Shown here: positions 1-14,205 of the stretch, piece after piece
How positions within the stretch are numbered: the stretch's first letter is position 1
Layout of the letters: the number at the start of each line of letters is the position of its first letter
From: Spongilla lacustris
Taxonomy: Eukaryota > Porifera > Demospongiae > Spongillida > Spongillidae
Length of the DNA stretch: 64,000 nucleotides
Direction: 5' to 3'
NCBI GenBank assembly: GCA_949361645.1
Contig: OX442423.1
Span: 7,239,967-7,303,966, forward strand
Notes under the pieces: model-generated
What the model saw: the letters and a program-made list of their open reading frames with translations, nothing else
Databases searched by the model: none
Told to the model about the DNA's origin: nothing
Program-made: the position numbers and the translations under genes

Positions 1-609
1 GCGCGCACACGCACAAACGCAGTTAAGACCAATACATGTGTGCTATGTAGCATGATACCTAGCTAACCTGCAAAGTGTCATACACACAAAGTTGATAGTA
101 CAGCTTACCTAGCGCCTCGACGTAAGCAGACCGAACGCTAAGTGCTCCTTAATTAGGTTCATGTAGGAAAGCGTTGGAAGCAGCTAGTTGTAAGCCACTT
201 ACAGAAAGATTTGCTAAACCATTTACGGAGGTACAAGAACCATGTATTGCTAACACACAGTACTGCTTACAGTGTAACATTTTCAAGCGTGGCTACTTTT
301 GGTAATGTATACGTATAATGACCATGTGTCGTATTATTACCAGTATATAGTAGCCACGCTTGTTAGCAACAAAATGGTTGTTGTATCCCTTTCCCTCTAT
401 TTAACTCCGTAAATGGTTTAGCAAACCTTTCTGTAAATGGCTTTCCTACATGAACTACACGTCGAGGCGCTAGGTAAGCTGTACTATATGTGCTTGTGTG
501 TATGACACTTGCAGGTGTAGTATGCAGCTTTTACACTTTCAACCCTTCGAACTTTAGCTAGGTACAGCACACGTGTATTGGTCTTAACTGTGTTTGTGCG
601 TGTGCGCGC
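1..609. repeat. Large imperfect palindrome / fold-back element
   Basis: The first bases (GCGCGCACACGCACAAAC) return as their reverse complement at the right end, which finishes at about 609. Inner blocks also pair, for example AGCGTGGCTACT near 290 with AGTAGCCACGCTT near 350, and the motif around GTCGAGGCGCTAGGTAAGC near 465. The centre is near 305. No coding potential is visible. The left terminus coincides with the window edge, so the true end and any target duplication cannot be judged. It is best explained as a MITE-like fold-back element. Confidence 0.8.
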
Positions 610-1083
610 AAGTATTCGTGTTGTAAACTCAGAAGCATCAGCATGACTACGCACAAGCACAAGTAAATTACATAAGCGCGCGTGACTGCTGGAAAAGTTA
701 CATAATATTATGTAAAAGCTGGGCTGGACTGTTAACTTAGGTAAGCATAATCAATTGCCACTCTGACCACGTTATCGAATTATGGGACGCCTAAACAAAC
801 AATGAATCGCTGTAAAAGTCTACAGTTCCGAGGTGTTACTTTCTACAGTTCCGAGCCGGCACTGTATGCAATTACTGCATAACTCGAATCTGATTGGTTC
901 CCCAACATTCTGGGGAAGCTGGACCCACTTTTCACGTAGCGGTGATGTAATCCATCCGCAGCTGTGAAAATCTGGGTCTGGGTACGAGACTAGTCGCGGT
1001 GTGGCTACGTCAGACTACGTGTGATTTACGACATTCATAAAATGTCCTCTAAAGCTGGGTTTACAATGTGACGCTCGCTGAAT

Positions 1084-1143
1084 ATGGCGTCAGCGTCTGT
1101 AATTCGTGATGCCGACGCTGGAATAGAACTCAAGTCTATCTAT
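1084..1143 (+). CDS. Candidate first coding exon of an unidentified plus-strand gene
   Basis: ATGGCGTCAGCG opens a 20-codon frame that runs into a good splice donor (TAT, then GTAAGT). It encodes MASASVIRDADAGIELKSIY. An ATGGCG start just after a CpG-containing stretch is typical of a housekeeping gene start. No second exon could be found, and NUP160 ends nearby on the other strand. If real, the gene would run antisense through NUP160 introns. The flanking stretches 610-1083 and 1144-1313 show nothing else that I can support. Confidence 0.25.
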
Positions 1144-1313
1144 GTAAGTATTCATTTGTAACAAGGTGTTCGCAATCAATATTATATCACTTCCGCCCGA
1201 AATCAGCATTGATGGCGGGCGATACCTATGATTGCAACAGCGGTCAAAAAACAGCATCAATCACCCCCATAACCAAGTTATCATATTGATAGACAATTAT
1301 GACATATATTTCA

Positions 1314-1951
1314 CTACACGTATGTATACAAATAACTGTTTTGTAGCTGGAGGTAAGAAGCATCTCTTCCAAAAGGATGGAGTCTGATGCCAGAGGGCCA
1401 CTGTACACTCAGCCATAGTCCATAGCAGCATCAGGATCATGATTGTTCATCAGTAGCAACCCATGGCTTGATTGCAATCTCATAGTTTCACTTACAGCAG
1501 CCACTCTGTCATAGTAACTCTTCAGTTTGGCATCGAACACTCCATACAACTATGAGTATGAAGTACATAAACACCACAGGTGCCATGCAAAATGGATTAC
1601 ACAGTTCATGGTGACAGCAACCTTACTGTGGGCAACTTTGGCTGTGCATCTTGCAGTGCTTGTAGGAGGACATCAAATGTGTTGTGTGGAAGCCACACAG
1701 GAGGGTTTGTGGAGTGAAGTGTGTCCTGAGGACAGATACAGACATCATAGTACCCTCAAGCCTAACCAGCACAACACTTTACACTGTGGCATAAACCATG
1801 CACATGCATGCTGCACACTCACCTTCACACCAAAAAATGCTGCCCTTCCATCCACTAGTACTGCATCAATGTACTCCATGGCCAAGGCAATAGCAGGCTC
1901 AAGAAGGTCAAAAGTAATGTACAATCGAAGCAGCTCAGCTGGGTTTGTCCT
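1314..1951 (-). CDS. NUP160: NUP160 exons 34-37: C-terminus
   Basis: Exons: 1823-1951 ([20 protein letters not shown] then [10 protein letters not shown]), 1627-1725 ([20 protein letters not shown]), 1496-1549 ([18 protein letters not shown]) and a candidate last exon 1314-1346 ([10 protein letters not shown] then TAG). The first three match the family C-terminus, are each in phase 0 and have clean donors. The last is proposed only because a pyrimidine-rich acceptor (TTCTTACCTCCAG) leads in frame to a stop after 10 codons. Vertebrate proteins end a similar distance past this point. Confidence 0.8.
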
Positions 1952-2843
1952 CTTATTGTTTGCGTGCATGCATGGGGGAGAAAATACATCACCATGCACT
2001 ATCATTGATGTGCTGAACATATGCATGACTTAAGAGTAAGGTATTTTAGTTGGGCCAGGAACTGTTGAAACAAATGTAACAAGCATCCGATCAGGTCAAT
2101 TCCCTCTGTGCAGTAAGGCTGGTACCTTTCACATAAAGGACTTGCTGGCAGGGCTGAATGATTGTCCAGCATACCAGTAATCCCACTGTTTATGTTTGTC
2201 ACCCTTCTTACATGGAATTGGCATTTCTCTTGAGCCTCTATTAATGCAAATCATATGAATTTCCTTACAAAGGAAGTTGTTTATGCATGTGGGTGTGAAT
2301 AACCATTCACTACCTATTTAAAAAATACATCAATCGACTATATCCAATATGAACGCTAGAGAACTCATATTGTCACCAAAGTAGCACTAACCTGTAATGC
2401 GGAGGACAATGCGAAAACACAGTTTGTCCAAATGGTTATTATTTGTACAGAGTTGGACATACATGTAGTTCTTATACCATATGAACATCCAATATAAAGC
2501 TGGAACAGATTTTGATCATGCATGTACATGAATGACAGAGGGAGGGAGAAATCATGTCTGATTGAAATGAATAGGGGTCTTGAGACTTTTATTAATAATT
2601 AACCATCAATACATGGCAGAGGTGGTGCTCCATGGACCTTATCATTTAGTTCACATGTGAGGACAAAGCCACAGAACACTGTATGGCACTGTAACAACAA
2701 ATGAATATCACTGCTGCATATGCTACATGCATGGACCTTTACACTATAGATGAATATGGAAATGATTCATAGATTCTGAGAAATTGTAGGCATGCAGATT
2801 GAGGATTCCTATGAACTATTCTGAGGAACTATAAGCATGCAGA

Positions 2844-2874
<31 letters not shown>

Positions 2875-5800
2875 AGAAACTGTAAGCACATTTATTGGTA
2901 ATGGCCATAATATTGCCAGGCCAAGACAAGACAAAAAAAATGTAACATAGAAGTCACTGATCAGTATTATTCAGTACCAATACCCTCTATAATTTCTTGC
3001 ACTGATTTATAACAGCAAAAACAATAATGGATGCTGTGGAACGGAAGCAGACAACAGTATTTAGAAGTTATAAACTACTATGCTATAATTAAGGTCTACA
3101 ACTATGCTACATTGAAGACCACAGTGGGTACGGTATTGATCTCTACCAAGGTTGGGCTCACACACAGTATGGATACCACACACATGGTCCAGCTACGAAA
3201 AGACAAGGCCATAGTTGCACAAATGAGCCCTTCCTCCAGTTCATACCATCTGAGCACAACAAACTTTGCCCTTGTTTTGCTGCACTTGTAAAGTTAAGTT
3301 TTTACAATGAAGGTCCCCCCATTAGATGTATATGTGCCATGCACCACTCATAATCTGGATCTTTAAAATCATGTGTTGATCACAACTCCATGCAAGAGCT
3401 GCACTTGCAACCTTATAAGTACATTTTTGGTTACGGCAAAGTGATTTTCTCATTCCGGTGCAATGACCATGCTAAAGAACTCCATTATTCACATGACTTC
3501 TCTAATGAATCTATAAACCACATCAATGAAGCGCATCATGCTAAAAGTGTTGTGAATTGCTGGCCAGTACATCCCCCACCCCACCCCAACCCCCATAAAA
3601 ATGGTTGGTAGTTGCAACAATATGCATCAGGATATATGTAATGTGAAACACTTGACACTTGTCTAAATATGCTTGGGCCTTCATCTGTATATGTGATCAG
3701 GCATGAATTTATGTACATGTATGTATAGATAATAGCAGTTCCCTTATACTGCCAATAGTACCACACAGAGTCAGTAAATTAAATAGCTCCTTTCCTAACT
3801 GAGACAGAGCACCCTGAAATCAGTCAAAGCTGCCAAGCACACATCTAAGCCCTTCCTCCAGCACAACCATCTAAGCCCTTCCTCCAGCACATACCATCTG
3901 AGTCCTTCCTCCAGTACATACCATCTAAGCCCTTCCTCCAGTACATACCATCTAAGCCCTTCCTCCAGCACATACCATCTAAGCCCTTCCTCCAGCACAA
4001 CCATCTAAGCCCTTCCTCCAGCACATACCATCTAAGCCCTTCCTCCATCCAGTACATACCATCTAAGCCCTTCCTCCATCCAGTACATACCATCTAAGCC
4101 CTTCCTCCAGCACATACCATCTAAGCCCTTCCTCCAGCACATACCATCTAAGCCCTTCCTCCAGTACATACCATCTAAGCCCTTCCTCCAGCACATACCA
4201 TCTGAGCCCTTCCTCCAGCACATACCATCTAAGCCCTTCCTCCAGTACATACCATCTAAGCCCTTCCTCCAGTACATACCATCTAAGCCCTTTCTCCAGT
4301 ACATACCATCTCACTGGCGGACGGAGGGGGGGGGGTTGGGGGGGTTGCAACCCCCCCCCCCCCTTTCCTCCTATTACATAATACGCAAAATGCGGCATAA
4401 GTAAATGAAAAAGTAACGAGCATGCTCAGCTGGTTGAAAACTCGTAATTTTTTCATTCATTTTAGCACACCGAATTAACGTTTTCAAAAGCTTCCGCGCT
4501 TTGCGCAGGAGGGGGCACATCCCCCTCCCGCACCCTCCCCCTTTTGGTGATCCCCCTCCACTACAACCCCCCCTTTCTTTAAATCCTGCATCCGCCAGTG
4601 CATCTAAGCCCTTCCTCCAGTACATACCATCTAAGCCTTTTATTAATATTAATTAACCGTTAAATGAATCTTATTTCACCAGCAGGTCTTCTTTAGTTGT
4701 TAGAACCCCCCCCCCCAAAAAAAAACATATTTGCATTTGGCCAATCACAAGGTCCCCCAGTTCACACCAGGTAACCTAACACGGCTGTTTCATTCCATTG
4801 AAAAGTTGGACATTAGGTCTCGTCCCCAACCCCTGCTTGGAGACTGGCAACTGAACCCTAGTTACCGCATGGCACTGGAATGTGGCTTATCCTTCTTTAT
4901 CCATACAACGTAAGCTCACTTTGAGTCGATATATCAGTCAGGCGTCCTTCGAGGACTAAAACAGTATAAGTTTTGTCTTTGTTGTATTTACATACGCGCG
5001 AAGAGAGGGCCGAGACTACATGTGCTTTATTTTGAGTTGTTCGTGTCAATAGGCTTTTTTGAGAAATCCGCCCGGCCAAATGAAAAAACTCTTTTAGAAA
5101 CGTGTACTCAAGAGACGGCGGTATTTGGTTCTGTTTAGGGTGTAACGGGGCTTATTTTCTGCGCGTCGTGCCAACGCTTTGAAAAGGGCAGATTTTTTTA
5201 CGTAGCGAAGTGGTCCTCTCATATCGTATATGTGCGAAACACACATAGGCCCTACTAGTATGCTTGGAAAACAAAAATCACACACTTTTCTTTGCATTTT
5301 CTATTTCGACTTAGCTTTTCTGGCCTCAAACACTCCAGTTTGGAAACACACTCACACTCAGGCGTACTAGCCCGACCTTCGGGCTACGCCTAATAATTAA
5401 GTGTCCTTGGGCAGTTGGCCATACTCATATGTCCTGTACGACTGATTGAAATGGTTGTGTGCTTCGTTCCCCCATCAGCACAAAGCCTGCATGCATTCAT
5501 GATTGCACATGTCCACCCATGGTGTTCGAGTATGTGCATGTTTACTGTCCTTTTCATGCTAGGAGCCTGTTCTATGGCTTTACCATACACCTGTATACAA
5601 TTTCTTTACTGCTGCTTCTTGTACTTTCACGCTCTGGAGGGATATCAAATAGTGTCATTGCGTATGCAAAGAATGTCAAATAAGAGCTCCATTGAAAAGG
5701 CAGCACGGGTATATTTTGTTTGAAGTTCTCGTTTTCCACCCTTATATAGTTCAGTTATGACCAAATACTCTCTGACAGAACTTCTGGACATGACGTCCAT

Positions 5801-8800
5801 TGCTAGTCTGGGGACCATCAGTCTGGTCCCCAGACTAGTCCATTGCGTGTTTCCCATTGTCGTCGTATGTCAAATTTATACAGATGGGTGTGGCAACGTG
5901 CACTATTCATTAGTTACATGGTCCCGAGTAACCGTGTCGTTCTCTCACCAGAAAATAAGCCCCAGCATGTACTAAACGCAAAGGTGAAGTACAATGATCA
6001 CTCTTTGAGTAGGAGAAGTTTTTAAAACCATCTGCCGGGCGGGTTTCGAGAAAAATCGGTTGCCGCCTGAGCACTTAATGATAACATTAAAAGGCGTGCC
6101 TTCAATAGTCACATGCGCGGCAATTATGGGCCAAAGAAGAGCGTACTTTAACTGTGCGTATCATTCTTTTTAAGTACGAAATTGGTTGTGGAATAGCTCA
6201 AAAGCATAATGGTTGTGTATATTGAATTGGTAGTGGCAAGCAGCGCCTCTGAACGTAAACCACAAAATAATTAGCTTCTCTAGGATCCCAAATACCAAAA
6301 TACCGTAATGTTCGAATGTGTTCTAATTAGCAACCTAATGTCCAGCTCGAAACAGCCGTGCTAAGCTTCTTTTGACATCAATATATCTTATCATTTAGTT
6401 CACATATTAGGAATAATTATTTTTTAAAAGCCACAGAACATAGAGGCTCCATAACAGGAAACGAACACCTTTGCAATCTGGAAAATTAAGTAGATTCAAG
6501 TGCTTTTAAGTAAGCTGTTGGTGTACACAGCACAGCCTCCAGTGCCTCCCCTTGAATTAGTTCACAATTTATATAGGTGTTTGTCAGGGTTATATCTCTA
6601 ACCACCAACGCTGCACTAAAATTTAATTTTATATAGAGCAAAGGGACCAATGTGGAACGCACCCCTATTAAGGAACACTAAATCTCATTAAAAATTTAAT
6701 CAAAGTTATGAGTTTGCAATGATGGAAATCAATGAATCTGATTGACCCACTAGTTGTCGGATAAGTATGACATAAAGGATAGTGACGATGTTCAATGCTG
6801 ATGCCGAGCACGATAAAATTCTCCACTAGCATTTGGCAAGCTAGGATAATTTTGCAGCATTGTGCTCCTTTGCAACCTTCTGATTTCATTATATAGCTTG
6901 GACAGTTTACATGCAGCCAGATGTCTTACCATGCGTACAATATACTTATCGGCACATGGCTAACTGTATGTACATGTACTGTACTGAACATTTTGATCTT
7001 CTGATATCCTATATTTGACATGTAATGCTGCTTCTACGATTGGTAACCATATCCATTGACATGTTGCAAATGCATGATGGTGTGAGCATAAAGAAGACCA
7101 TCACTCCACACACTGTACCTTTTTCTTGTGTGGTGCTTTTCGTCTTTGCACAGCAGAAAATGCATGTACTGTTTTAGATTTAGGTGGTGTACATGTAGAG
7201 CTATGCACAAGTGTGTCATCAAAGAAAGTGAACACGTGCAGGTAAAATTGAAGAAGCAGTGTACAGTTTCCTTCTTTGGGGTTGTGTCCATCCCTCCACC
7301 AAGGAAAGAAAGCAAGGTTGAAGCTCTTATTCTGACTAGGAGGTGAGTGTGCAGGTATTACGTACACATGTGATGAAGGTAAGAAGTACAGGTAGGCAGG
7401 ACTAGGTAGGGCTCAGAGAAAGAAATGAAATATAAGTGATATATTTTAGTGCAGCGTTGGTGGTTAGAGATCTAACCCTGACAAACACCTACATGTATAT
7501 AATCTAATGGACCCTTTGCAGAAAGTACAATAAACGTCACGTCCGGGGTAAAAACCACAACGGTTGCCTAGAGACATTGTGCCACGTTCGCGAACCTTTA
7601 TGTAATAAAAGGGCAATGCTCGGAGTCATTCTTCTCGCTCAGACATTGATCCTTCGGCCGATCCAGTTCCTGGTCAAACTATGCTGCCAACAGTAAGCTT
7701 GACAGAGTCTGACATACCCGGAGCCATTTAAAATGGATGGCTTAAAAAAGGCTCCTGGTATGTCAGACTCGGTCAAACTTACTGTTGGCAGTATAGTTTG
7801 ATCAGGAACTGGATCGGCCGAAGGATCAATGTCTGAGCGAGAAGAATGACTCTGAGCATTGCCTTTTATTACGTAAAGGTCAGCGAACGTGACACAATGT
7901 CTCTAGGCAACCGCTGTTGTTTTTACTGAAGATGTGACACTTAGCTTATCGCACTTCCGATCTTTCATGCAAAGGGTCATTCAAGGGGAGGCACTTGGGG
8001 GCTGTGCTGTGTACACCCATAAAAGCAGGTGAATGTACTTAATTTTCCTGATGTGTGACTGCACTGTAACAACAAATGAATATCACTGCTGCATATGCTA
8101 CATGTACACCATGGACCTTTACACTATAGATGAATATGGAAATGATTAATAGATTCTGCAGAAATTGTAAGCAGATTGAGGGTTTCCACTATATAGATGT
8201 GAATATGGAAAGGGTGCATAGATTCAGCAGTTCCTGAGAAACTATACGCAGATTTAGGGGTTCCTGAGAAACTGTAAGCAAATTTATTGGTAATGAGCAT
8301 AATATTGACAGGCCTAGACAAGACTAACAAATATGTAACATGGAAGTCACTGATCAGTATTATTCAGTACTTCTTTACCTACAAGTACATGTACAAGGTA
8401 CATGTACTTACAAATCACAAACAACATCAAATACCTTGTAGGTGTCAACCAGCCATTGGGGTAGTGCCGTTATCAAGGCGTTGTCTGCATCTCCCTGGGC
8501 CATCAGGGGGTGCCCCAACAACAAGAGCTTCCTAGCCACACACTTCTGTAGCTGGTAGTTGTGATGGGGGTCATGTATATCAAGATAGTTCTTCAGCAAC
8601 GCCCATGCTTGGTCCGCCAAGCTAGACAATGTGAGGTAAAGTGGTGACGATAGGGTTGAGGGAGGTATGTAGAGATGATGTTATGGAGGTAGTTACATAT
8701 GACCGTAAGGTGGGGAGACAAGGTTGTGTTCATGGAGGCAGTTATGTGAGGGTAAGGTGGAAACAAGGTTGCATGATGTGTAGTGAAGGTGCATATAAAG

Positions 8801-10559
8801 AAGAGATTAGGTTATGGAGGTAGTGATGTGAGGTGATGAAGACACAAGGTTAAGGTAACATGGTGAGATAACATAATGAGGTTAAGGTAACATGGTGATA
8901 ACATAATGAGGTTAAAGTAACATAGTGATAACATGACGAGGTTAAGGTAACATGGTGATAACATAATGAGGTTAAGGTAGCATGGTGATAACATAACGAG
9001 GTTAAGGTAACATGGTGATAACATGATGAGGTTTGTTTACGTACGTTGTTTCCCTAGCATAAGTAATGTCTGATGTGTTGTTCAAGCCTAGCCAGTCCCA
9101 GGAAGTGGAATCTGAATTTCCCTTCCTTTAAAAAAAAAGAAGAGAAAAAGCACATACTTTTATTAACACCTCTATGTTACAGCACACGCATGCGAGCTCA
9201 CCTGAATGTGGCAATGCTCTGAGACAGGTACATACACCTGCAACAGTGATACAGAGCACACTTGCATGAAGCGTGCAAAACTAAAGGTGACAACATTAAC
9301 ACCAATTCCATGTTAAATCGAATGCATTTTTGGTCCAACTCACTTCCTCTAATTTATGACCGTATAGAGCTGTCAGGTAAACTATTTTTCTGAGACCATT
9401 TCAAACTATTATGATTGTGTTGTTGGACTATGCCAGACACCCAATAGAGACCACGAGAAGTTTAAAAGTTAAAATCGGCCACATTTTTGCACTAAGGATA
9501 CTTTGTATCTTTTACTCTGATACCCAAGACTGACCTGATCTGGTACCCAGACCGACCTGATCTGGTACCCAGACCGACCCGATCTGGTACCCAGACCGAC
9601 CCGATCTGGTACCCAGACCAACCTAATCCTGTCCCAGACTGTTTCCCTTTACAATAATGTGATTGTTGCAGCGACCACTTTTGTGGACTTTCTTTAACAT
9701 CCCTGGGTAGTGCAAAGGGTATAATTGATCTAGGAAACTGAGCGTGAATGACTGTACAACAAAGCTTGCTATAATCATGGCCCTGCATATCAGTGCCATT
9801 TAGGTATGAAAATGAAGCAAAAAGCAGCACAAGTCCTTGTTCCTGCACCTCCATGAAAGTTTGATATATGAACCCTACTTATCCAATTATTATTTAAGCT
9901 TAGAAAACACCTCAGAAAAAAAGTGTACTTTATCAGGGATGCTCCTACCCTCCGGACTTTAAACAAACTCAGTTTATAACTGGATGCATGTGGTAGACTA
10001 ACACTAACATCGTGCAAAGAGAATAGGTACATGTAGTATGCATTTGCGGCAATTTGAATCGTTCTGAAAAATATGAGTTCAAACAAATTAAGCGTAAAAA
10101 AAAAACATTCGACTTACACTTGACCAGAGCTAAAACAACACATAATTCATACAAACACAGCAACCATCTCAACTCATGTCAAATGGACCAATCAGAGTAC
10201 AGCACTAGCCCAACCACATTACGTAGCTTTGGTGCAATAGTAAAACCAAATACACAGGGCTACGAAGAAATAAATAAAGTTGTACATGTGTGTATACAAA
10301 GCATCATGTTTTTATTGACACACTCAAAAGAGCAATTTACAATAACACTATCCTAGACATGCTATATTATTACACAAATTAAAATGGATAATTAATGGTT
10401 AATTAACTACAAGGTACCTTGCAGCCAGTGCTTCAAATACAAGGGCCAAAGGGAGCTTGAAACACTCACTGACTTGTATAGCCATGTCGAAGAAGCCGGC
10501 TTGAATTAGCAGTGAGACAACTTCTCCTGCACTTACAAATGGACCTGCACATATGTGTG

Positions 10560-10597
<38 letters not shown>

Positions 10598-12097
10598 AAC
10601 CACAATAACACCTCATCATTTCAAAAAGTGGCAAGCTGAAATGTTAAAAACATACATGTACATGTACATACCCTACAAAAAGTGGATAGAATTACACGAT
10701 CTACATGTACATGTATTAAAACCCTGTTCATTGTACCATCTGCAGCATTTCATACGCCTTTGGTCAATGTGAAGCTACATGTACTTGTAACTTACAATAC
10801 CCAACGCACACAACTGGTGCAAATTTGGGCCATCAAATGTGGGCCGAGGTGACCCAGGGTATTCCGACCTGACCCCATGATTTCCTTTGTGCCCCGCAGT
10901 GCACAAGAAGTACTCACTACAAAGCTGTGTGCTCAGGGATGGTTCTCTCTGAATGATGTTCAGCTTGGCTTTTACCAGTAGGTACTCCTTCTCCAAGTCA
11001 GCAAGGGTCAATACTTCGACTGGCTGTTTAGCTTCTGCAAAGGTAAAACAATTGAAACTAGCGCAAGTACTAATCAAGCAGAATGTAAGGTCACTGAGCA
11101 GGAGGTACCACATATTGATGTTTAGTTGCTCCCCACTCCCAGTATCCCCCCCCCCACACACACACACACACATACATGTACACACACACACACATACACA
11201 CACATACACACACACATACATGTACACACACACACATACACACACACATTCACACACACATACATGTACACACATACACACTCACTCCTCTCTTCCTCAT
11301 TTTTCCTTCTCTTTGGAAGCTTCTCTGAACTCTAGCAAAGGAAAGAAAATGAGGAGAAGGGGGGGGGGGGGGGGGGGGGGGGAATCAGTTAACTCCATAT
11401 TCTGATGAGGGTGCTCTCCACTCACCGTTAGCTGGTCCTGCTTAACAGGCCTCACTATCCAGGCGTACCGCCTATCAGCCAGACTTAGAGCAGCCAGGGT
11501 GACCACATAGCAGTTGGCCTTCAAGAACGAGAGGTGGGGGAGGAGTACATCACCACTATTCCCACCTCCCCATCACTAGTACTCCATCACCTCCCTCATC
11601 ACTAGTACTCCATCACCACCCCTCCCCATCACTAGTACTCCATCACCTCCCCTCCCCATCACTAGTACTCCATCACCTCCCCTCCCCATCACTAGTACTC
11701 CATCACCTCCCCTCCCCATCACTAGTACCCCTCCCCATCACTAGTACTCCATCACCTCCCCTCCCCATCACTAGTACCCCTCCCCATCACTAGTACTCCA
11801 TCACCTCCCCTCCCCATCACTAGTACTCCATCACCTCCCCTCCCCATCACTAGTACCCCTCCCCATCACTAGTACTCCATCACATCCCCTCCCCATCACT
11901 AGTACTCCATCACCACCCCTCCCCATCACTAGTACTCCATCACCTTTCCCCCCCTGTCTTCTCCATTCTCTCCCTTAGGTGGTGCCTTACCTGCTTCTGA
12001 AGAGATGTGGGTCCAGACATCTCTCTTCCTAGCCTCAAGCCGTGTTCATACATCACACTGGCAGCTAGTGGACGATCAAGCCATATTCAGCACACAG

Positions 12098-12169
<72 letters not shown>

Positions 12170-14114
12170 GTATGCATGTGTATGTGTGTGCGTGTGTGCG
12201 TGCGTGTGTGTGTATGCATGTGTATGTGTGTGCACAAGTGTGTGTGCATGTGTGTATGCATGTGTATGTGTGTGCGTGTGTGTGCATGTGTGCGTATATG
12301 TGTGTGCACAAGTGTGTGTGTGTGTGTGTATGCTTGTATACAAATGTATGTGAATACATTTTTATGTGCATGTACAACGTGTTTGTGTATAGTAGTACAT
12401 TTCCTGTAGTTCCCTCGTGATGTATAGAAGCAGTAGAGGAGATCATAGTAGTTGTGCTTTGTGAGATCCACACTTCTGGCACGGCTCTCTATCACATGCT
12501 CAACCTGTAGGAAGCCACACATGTTTCATACAACAGCTGCTGGAAAAGCCATACATCAGTGTACATGTGATGACTGCTAGTACATGTACATGTAGAGTAA
12601 CAACATCACATTACAAAGAACCATGGAGGTACATGTAGAGGAGACTAAAGGCAGACCCCTCATACATGCATGTACATTGTGTACATCTACACAAGGCTCA
12701 TGTACACAAGGCTCATGTACATAAGGCTCATGTACACAAGGCTCATGTAAATAAGGCTCATGTACATAAGGCTCATGTACACAAGGCACATGTACACAAG
12801 GCTCATGTACACAAGGCTCATGTACACAAGGCTCATGTACACAAGGCTCATGTACACAAGGCTCATGTACACAAGGCTCATGTACACAAGGCTCATGTAC
12901 ACAAGGCTCATGTACACAAGGCTCATGTATAAGGGCCTACGTTACATGGCCTACCATTACATTTATGTACCATACTATTGCCAAGGGCCTGCTTTAAAAT
13001 AAAACCCGATGGAAGGGGGCCACACCAATCAAGTGATATACGGACAGGTGGAGGGGAGATACATACACTACTACAAACTTTTCATTTTGCAATCTACATG
13101 TACACATGCATGTGGTACAAAAGTGATGTTTGACCATAGTTTGTGGAAGTGGCAAATGACCCCACATGATGGCGTAACAATGTTACTAACACACCTCATC
13201 TTCCAGTCCTGTGAAAGGAAACTGGCAGAGTTCCTTGAGAGCCTTTCGCTCTGTCAGCACCACCACAAACCGCTGGAGGCAATCCTTCCTTCTGAAGAGA
13301 AGTGTAGCAAATACGATGCCAGCACAGTTACACATCCCATCATTACCATAGTTACGTAGGACAGTAAGTGCATTCCTGTTTGGACAGCTGCAGAGTTTTG
13401 ACTGTATTTAAATGTCTGAAGCCAATATCATTATTAATCAGGTTATTATAACGAAACTGCAATTACATTGTACACATTGTATGTACACAATGTACGTGTA
13501 CAGAAAGATGGTTTTAAAACATCTATTGTACGTCTTCACATAACTTGCCTACAACTAAACATAAGGGTTTCCCCTTATACCAGCCACAACATCTCTGAGG
13601 AAAGGTTCACTTTTACATGTACATGTAACTCAAGAACATCTCTGAGGGAAGGTTCCCTAAATTACATGTACATGTAACTCACAACATCTCTGAGGGAAGG
13701 TTCACTTTTACATGTAGATACACGTAACTCAAGACTACTTTGTACCTACATGTACAGCACAACGTTTTGACAGCACTCAAGGCAGGGTGGTGTGAGGGGG
13801 AACAACAACTGCACTGGGTCGGGTGATCTAAATTGGGCAGATCCATCGATAGCCACTAAAAGGTATGCCATGAGGATGCCTTTGTTCTGCTACATGTATA
13901 TCTGATGCCTCCACTGTGTTATGACCTCCCCCCCCCCCCCCCTACCCCATAGAGACACAGCCACACTGTAATGAACTTTTTTTAATGCTCACCTGGTTAA
14001 GTCAGGGTTATTGATCATGGCCTCGTATGCAGCACTGTGATGACCAAGCTCGAGGTGATATTTGAAAAGGTTTGACCACACAACAGCCTGACACAACAGA
14101 GGGAGGGAGGGAGG

Positions 14115-14205
<91 letters not shown>

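Noticed and set aside
3795..4398. Overlapping minus frames with WRKGLDGMY repeats
   Set aside because: Translation of the 27-bp minisatellite. All frames look alike and no gene signals are present.
12005..12522. Open frames of Cys-Val or His-Thr repeats on both strands
   Set aside because: These are translations of (TG)n/(CA)n. The only real coding here is the NUP160 exons at 12399-12504 and 11991-12064. The same applies at 18018-18610, 36064-36556 and 10775-11405.
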